Of a stretch of DNA of 64,000 nucleotides, positions 61,071-64,000 are shown piece by piece. The stretch covers positions 2,604,001 through 2,668,000 of the forward strand of contig NZ_CP102850.1 in NCBI RefSeq assembly GCF_024734075.1, given 5' to 3'. The number at the start of each line of letters is the position of its first letter. Position 1 is the stretch's first letter. A model generated the notes under the pieces. That model worked only from the letters and a program-made list of their open reading frames with translations. It ran no database searches and was not told the origin of the DNA. Source of the DNA: Gordonia mangrovi. GTDB taxonomy: Bacteria > Actinomycetota > Actinomycetes > Mycobacteriales > Mycobacteriaceae. The position numbers were made by a program, and so were the translations under genes.

Positions 61071-63466
61071 CGGGTCGGCGCCTCGTCGCTCGCCGCGGAA
61101 CGCAGGACGATACGTCGTGCGACAACGGATTCCACCGCTTCTCGGCTGTACGCCAACTGGAAGGCCGTGTCTGATTGCCAGGCAGGCAACAGATCGGCGT
61201 AGTGATCCGAACGCGGATCACCGGATTGGCCGGGCGAATTGAGTACCAGACTGCTGTCCCACTCTCCGACGTCGACGGCGATCCGGAAGCTCGACCCCAT
61301 CACGGCGTTGAACTCTGCGTCGTACCCGGTGAGTCCCACTGTGTCGCCGCTGCCGGAGCGCGGAACGGGTGCCAACTCACCCCATTCGGAAGGTGTGTTC
61401 GGTGTCTTGGACAAGACCGCATGTCGCAATGTGGTCCGGTGAAGCGCTCCCCACTGCCAGCGGTCTCGGTCCGGACCAAGGAGGTCCGCGATTTCGGCGA
61501 GGGCGGACGGCAACGTCTCGGCGACCCCTTTGCCGAGGAGTTGAAGATCCCCGTCGTCGTTCTGGTCGAATGACGCGACCATGCGCAGGTCGGGCCTGAT
61601 ATCGGAAAACAGTGTGTCTGCCCGTAGCAGTCGGTGACGCCCCGCCGCCGCGTTTTCCGCCGGAACACCAAGGCGCTGGAAGCACGTGTCGACCAGCCAC
61701 GGCCGGAAGTGTCGTCGCTGCCAGACCTGGAAGATCAGTGCCGCACGCGAATCGATGGACTCGGTCCCGTCCCACTCCTGCAGCTCCCGCCACTCCGTGG
61801 CAAACCCCTCCGGCGTGGCGACACCGGAGAGTGCTTCCAGCAACCGGCGTCCATGAACATTGTCGGCGTTGGACTGCATGTTGATGCTGGACTCCACATC
61901 CAGCGGCGCACCGCTGGTGAACCACGCGCGCAAACGTTCATGGCGCGCACTCGAATACCAATCCACCGTGGTCGGCAGTGCCACGCTGTCGTGGACGTCG
62001 GGCACGTTGTTCTGGTTCGACGTGGTGAACCAGCCGCTCTCGGGATTGACCGCCGATGGGAGCTCGTCAACGGACGCGAATCCGTCCCATTCGAATGTGC
62101 CGTCTCCCGGGACCGGCCTCGAACCATCCCAACCCACGCGGCGTGGCACCAAGGCGCTGGCTTGCCAACCGATGTCGCCGTCCTTGCTGGCGTACACCAT
62201 GTTCACTCCGGGCGCGCCCCAACGACGTAACGCACGGCGGAACTCGTCGGCGTCCGCGGCGTCCTGATACTCGAGGCTGGCGAGGTAGGGGGCCATTCCC
62301 GGCTCCAACCAGACCGCTCGTATCGCCACGACCCTCCGCGCATCCAGATCCGTGTACACGACCGGTCCGTGGCGGGTATACGAGAGTTGGTGGACGACAT
62401 CGGCTTCTCCGGCAACCGGCGACGATTCCTCGACGACCTCGAACTTCTCCCAGCCGCCCCGGTATCGATAGCGGGAATCGTCGGTGGGATGCAGCTCGTA
62501 GATGTACATGTCCTCGTGATCGACCGGCCAGATCGTCAGGCCGAAGGCGACACGTCCGTTGTGTCCGATCGAGATTCCCGGCAGGTTGGGTTCTCCGGCG
62601 CCGATGACGCTGAGCCCGGGCGCCTCGAGGTGGGCGAGATAGCGCAATGCCGGCAGGGTGACGGCCCGGTGCGGATCGTTGGCCATCACCGGTCGGCCCG
62701 ACGCCGACAACCACGGCGCGATCACCCAGTTGTTGCTGCCGGAGGGCGTCGACACCTCCGACGCAGTCGCCGTGCCGAAGTCGACCGGCGCAAAGGCCTC
62801 ACGGTAAACGTCGAGGACCTCATCGCGAAGGTGGGCGTAGAGGCTCACATCCGCATCGTCGAGCTCACCCGCCGGCTCGCGTACCGATCGGAACTCTTCC
62901 CCCGGGGCCCCCAGGTCGCGCAGGGTGAGTGCGCGGGCGAGTTCCTGTTCGACGTTGTACAGCAGTCCGTGCGTCCGGATGCGTACGACGTCCTCGGGGC
63001 GCCAGTACGCCGGAAGGAACCCGAGCGCACCGAACTCCGGCGGCAGCCGCCGTTCCGGATCTTGCAGAGCCCAGGACACGTAGGCATTCACTCCGGCCAC
63101 GAATGCGCTCACGGTCTCCTCGGCATCGGTGCTGTAGGAGAGCCATTCCGAGCGCATGTCGCCGCGATAGAGGAACAGACGGGTCGCGCGGTCCTGTGAC
63201 ACATACTCGGGCCCGAGAACCTCGGCCAGCAAACCCAATCCGCGCCGCCGCCACAGATCGATCTGGAAGAGCCTGTCTCGTGCGGCATGGAAGCCCTGGG
63301 CGACAAAGGCATCCATTCGTGTGGTCGCGTAGACGTGGGGAATGCCCCACGTGTCGACGAGGATCTCCACGTCGTCGGTCAAGTCGGATACGCAATATTC
63401 GTCTTGCCGAGGGTCGCTCCGGTCGGCAGTCAGCGGTTGCGGGTCGCTGTGGGCGGTGGGGTTCAT
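61067..63466 (-). CDS. Penicillin acylase-family (S45) Ntn-hydrolase without signal peptide
   Basis: 799 residues, full length for the family as a single precursor. The alpha-chain opens ILVDTWGIPHVYATTRMDAFVAQGFHAARDRLFQID. The beta-chain nucleophile is Ser244 in PSGSNNWVIAP, where autocatalytic cleavage after Gly243 is expected, and GHNGRVAFGLTIWPVDHEDMYIY follows. Most relatives carry a Sec or Tat signal; here the first 30 residues are polar, so the enzyme seems cytoplasmic. It may hydrolyse an N-acyl amine or N-acyl homoserine lactone. Cotranslated with the tartrate-dehydrogenase-type gene. Confidence 0.88.
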   Translation of the reverse strand: MNPTAHSDPQPLTADRSDPRQDEYCVSDLTDDVEILVDTWGIPHVYATTRMDAFVAQGFHAARDRLFQIDLWRRRGLGLLAEVLGPEYVSQDRATRLFLYRGDMRSEWLSYSTDAEETVSAFVAGVNAYVSWALQDPERRLPPEFGALGFLPAYWRPEDVVRIRTHGLLYNVEQELARALTLRDLGAPGEEFRSVREPAGELDDADVSLYAHLRDEVLDVYREAFAPVDFGTATASEVSTPSGSNNWVIAPWLSASGRPVMANDPHRAVTLPALRYLAHLEAPGLSVIGAGEPNLPGISIGHNGRVAFGLTIWPVDHEDMYIYELHPTDDSRYRYRGGWEKFEVVEESSPVAGEADVVHQLSYTRHGPVVYTDLDARRVVAIRAVWLEPGMAPYLASLEYQDAADADEFRRALRRWGAPGVNMVYASKDGDIGWQASALVPRRVGWDGSRPVPGDGTFEWDGFASVDELPSAVNPESGWFTTSNQNNVPDVHDSVALPTTVDWYSSARHERLRAWFTSGAPLDVESSINMQSNADNVHGRRLLEALSGVATPEGFATEWRELQEWDGTESIDSRAALIFQVWQRRHFRPWLVDTCFQRLGVPAENAAAGRHRLLRADTLFSDIRPDLRMVASFDQNDDGDLQLLGKGVAETLPSALAEIADLLGPDRDRWQWGALHRTTLRHAVLSKTPNTPSEWGELAPVPRSGSGDTVGLTGYDAEFNAVMGSSFRIAVDVGEWDSSLVLNSPGQSGDPRSDHYADLLPAWQSDTAFQLAYSREAVESVVARRIVLRSAASDEAPTR

Positions 63467-63499
63467 CGACGCTCCTCCGAAGGGCAGTTGGGAATCGTC

Positions 63500-63532
63500 C
63501 CCCGGGCGGCCCGGTTTGAGGGCCGCCCGGGG
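63500..63532 (-). terminator. 13-bp perfect GC hairpin downstream of the deacetylase gene
   Basis: CCCCGGGCGGCCC (63500-63512), 7 bases, GGGCCGCCCGGGG (63520-63532). It lies between the deacetylase stop and the penicillin acylase-like start, on the minus-strand transcript. No T-tract follows, so it may be a factor-assisted terminator or an attenuator lowering downstream expression. Confidence 0.65.
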
Positions 63533-63546
63533 TCACGAGTTGGTGG

Positions 63547-64000
63547 TCAGACCCAGCCGGATTCGGCGGGAGTCGGTTCGACACCGCGCAAGTCGGGTAG
63601 TTCGAAGAGTTTCTGGTCCTCCTCGTCGGGAACCCAGGCCTTCGCGATCTCCTCGAGGGTTGCGAACCAGACACCCTCGTGACCGGCGATGTAGCCGAGC
63701 AACTCCTCGTACCACATGAGATGGTGTGGCTGCCCGATGATCTGCGGGTGCACGCAGGTCGCGAAGACGGGGTTTTCCTCTCGTTGATACCCGAAGTCGA
63801 AGATGTCCTTCCACCGTTGCAGGATGGTGCGAGAGTCTTGCATCCCCGCTTGGGTCCCGGTGTACGCGAGCGGTGGGAAGTCGTCGAGGTACCAGCTCAC
63901 CGGGATCTCGAGCACTCGGCTCGCGCGTCCGGCGACATTGGCCTTCTCCCAATTGATCTGCCAGCGCTGCGGATGATACGGGTGGTAGTCGCGTCCCATC
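63547..64000 (-). CDS. Polysaccharide deacetylase-family protein, C-terminal part (cut by window edge)
   Basis: The visible 150 residues are the C-terminal half of a NodB-like/PuuE-type deacetylase: VLEIPVSWYLDDFPPLAYTGTQAG, DFGYQREENPVFATCVHPQIIGQPHHLMWYEELLGYIAGHEGVWFATLEEIAKAW. The HPQ segment holds a catalytic-site histidine. The frame is open to the window end and the ATG at 63999 is probably internal, since full proteins are about 290 residues. Family members remove acetyl groups from sugars or act as metal-independent allantoinases (PuuE); the latter would suit the ureide-type amidohydrolase nearby. Confidence 0.82.
   Translation of the reverse strand, partial: MGRDYHPYHPQRWQINWEKANVAGRASRVLEIPVSWYLDDFPPLAYTGTQAGMQDSRTILQRWKDIFDFGYQREENPVFATCVHPQIIGQPHHLMWYEELLGYIAGHEGVWFATLEEIAKAWVPDEEDQKLFELPDLRGVEPTPAESGWV

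Overview
The window is high-GC, gene-dense actinobacterial chromosome from the order Mycobacteriales. Gordonia or a very close relative is the best guess. The reasons are a latex clearing protein with an adjacent TetR regulator, a DUF222/HNH protein, a DUF6131 micro-protein, several F420-type enzymes, a C40 carotenoid cluster and very high GC at third codon positions. This is an inference from gene content, not a database match. No rRNA, tRNA, insertion sequence or CRISPR array was seen, and no gap between genes exceeds about 250 bases. The window cuts a gene at each end: a DUF58 protein on the left and a polysaccharide deacetylase on the right.

Layout. 1-2576: tail of a MoxR/DUF58/VWA-type operon followed by an HtrA-like membrane protease. 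2801-7528: DUF222-HNH protein, enoyl-CoA hydratase, a divergent TetR/membrane-protein pair with two operators, a deazaflavin-dependent protein and a 51-residue membrane protein. 7651-15370: carotenoid block made of idi-crtB-crtI on + facing crtE-cruF-glycosyltransferase-crtI-like on -. 15422-21380: CinA, an LLM monooxygenase, a divergent MarR/Bcr-CflA efflux pair, a secondary alcohol dehydrogenase and a globin. 21420-25739: cutinase-like esterase, latex clearing protein (lcp) with a divergent TetR regulator and three copies of a half-site between them, a zinc metallopeptidase and a glutathione peroxidase. 25736-34230: HxlR regulator, methyltransferase, an acyl-CoA dehydrogenase pair, DUF1214, sulfotransferase, SDR and an MpaB-family oxygenase. 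34286-38565: two sugar-isomerase TIM barrels and a Gfo/Idh/MocA dehydrogenase under a LacI regulator. 38594-45161: MarR, a probable DsbA/FrnE gene remnant, OPT transporter, 2,2-dialkylglycine decarboxylase, enoyl-CoA hydratase, deazaflavin protein and ribokinase.

45355-52246 is the most striking operon. It holds a cupin, a DmmA-like protein, a flavin/2Fe-2S reductase, a HODM-alpha (heme-dependent oxidative N-demethylase) fused to a second DmmA domain, a second reductase, a second HODM-alpha and an ammonium transporter. Four successive junctions are 4-nt GTGA overlaps. It reads as a duplicated amine N-demethylation machine tied to nitrogen acquisition, and a GlnR-like box lies upstream.

52286-63999 holds a second TetR/membrane-protein pair paralogous to the one at 5112-6825. 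It is followed by a HutD / carbamoylase-type amidohydrolase / FAD amine oxidase operon with a divergent LysR, and by an unusual one-piece protein joining a LuxR-type HTH to a periplasmic-binding-protein-like sensor domain. A tartrate-dehydrogenase-type enzyme, a penicillin-acylase-family hydrolase without a signal peptide and the deacetylase end the window. An 18-bp operator-like sequence, 15 of 18 bases identical, occurs at 45207 and 57137. This suggests that the N-demethylase locus and the HutD/amidohydrolase/oxidase locus answer to one regulator.
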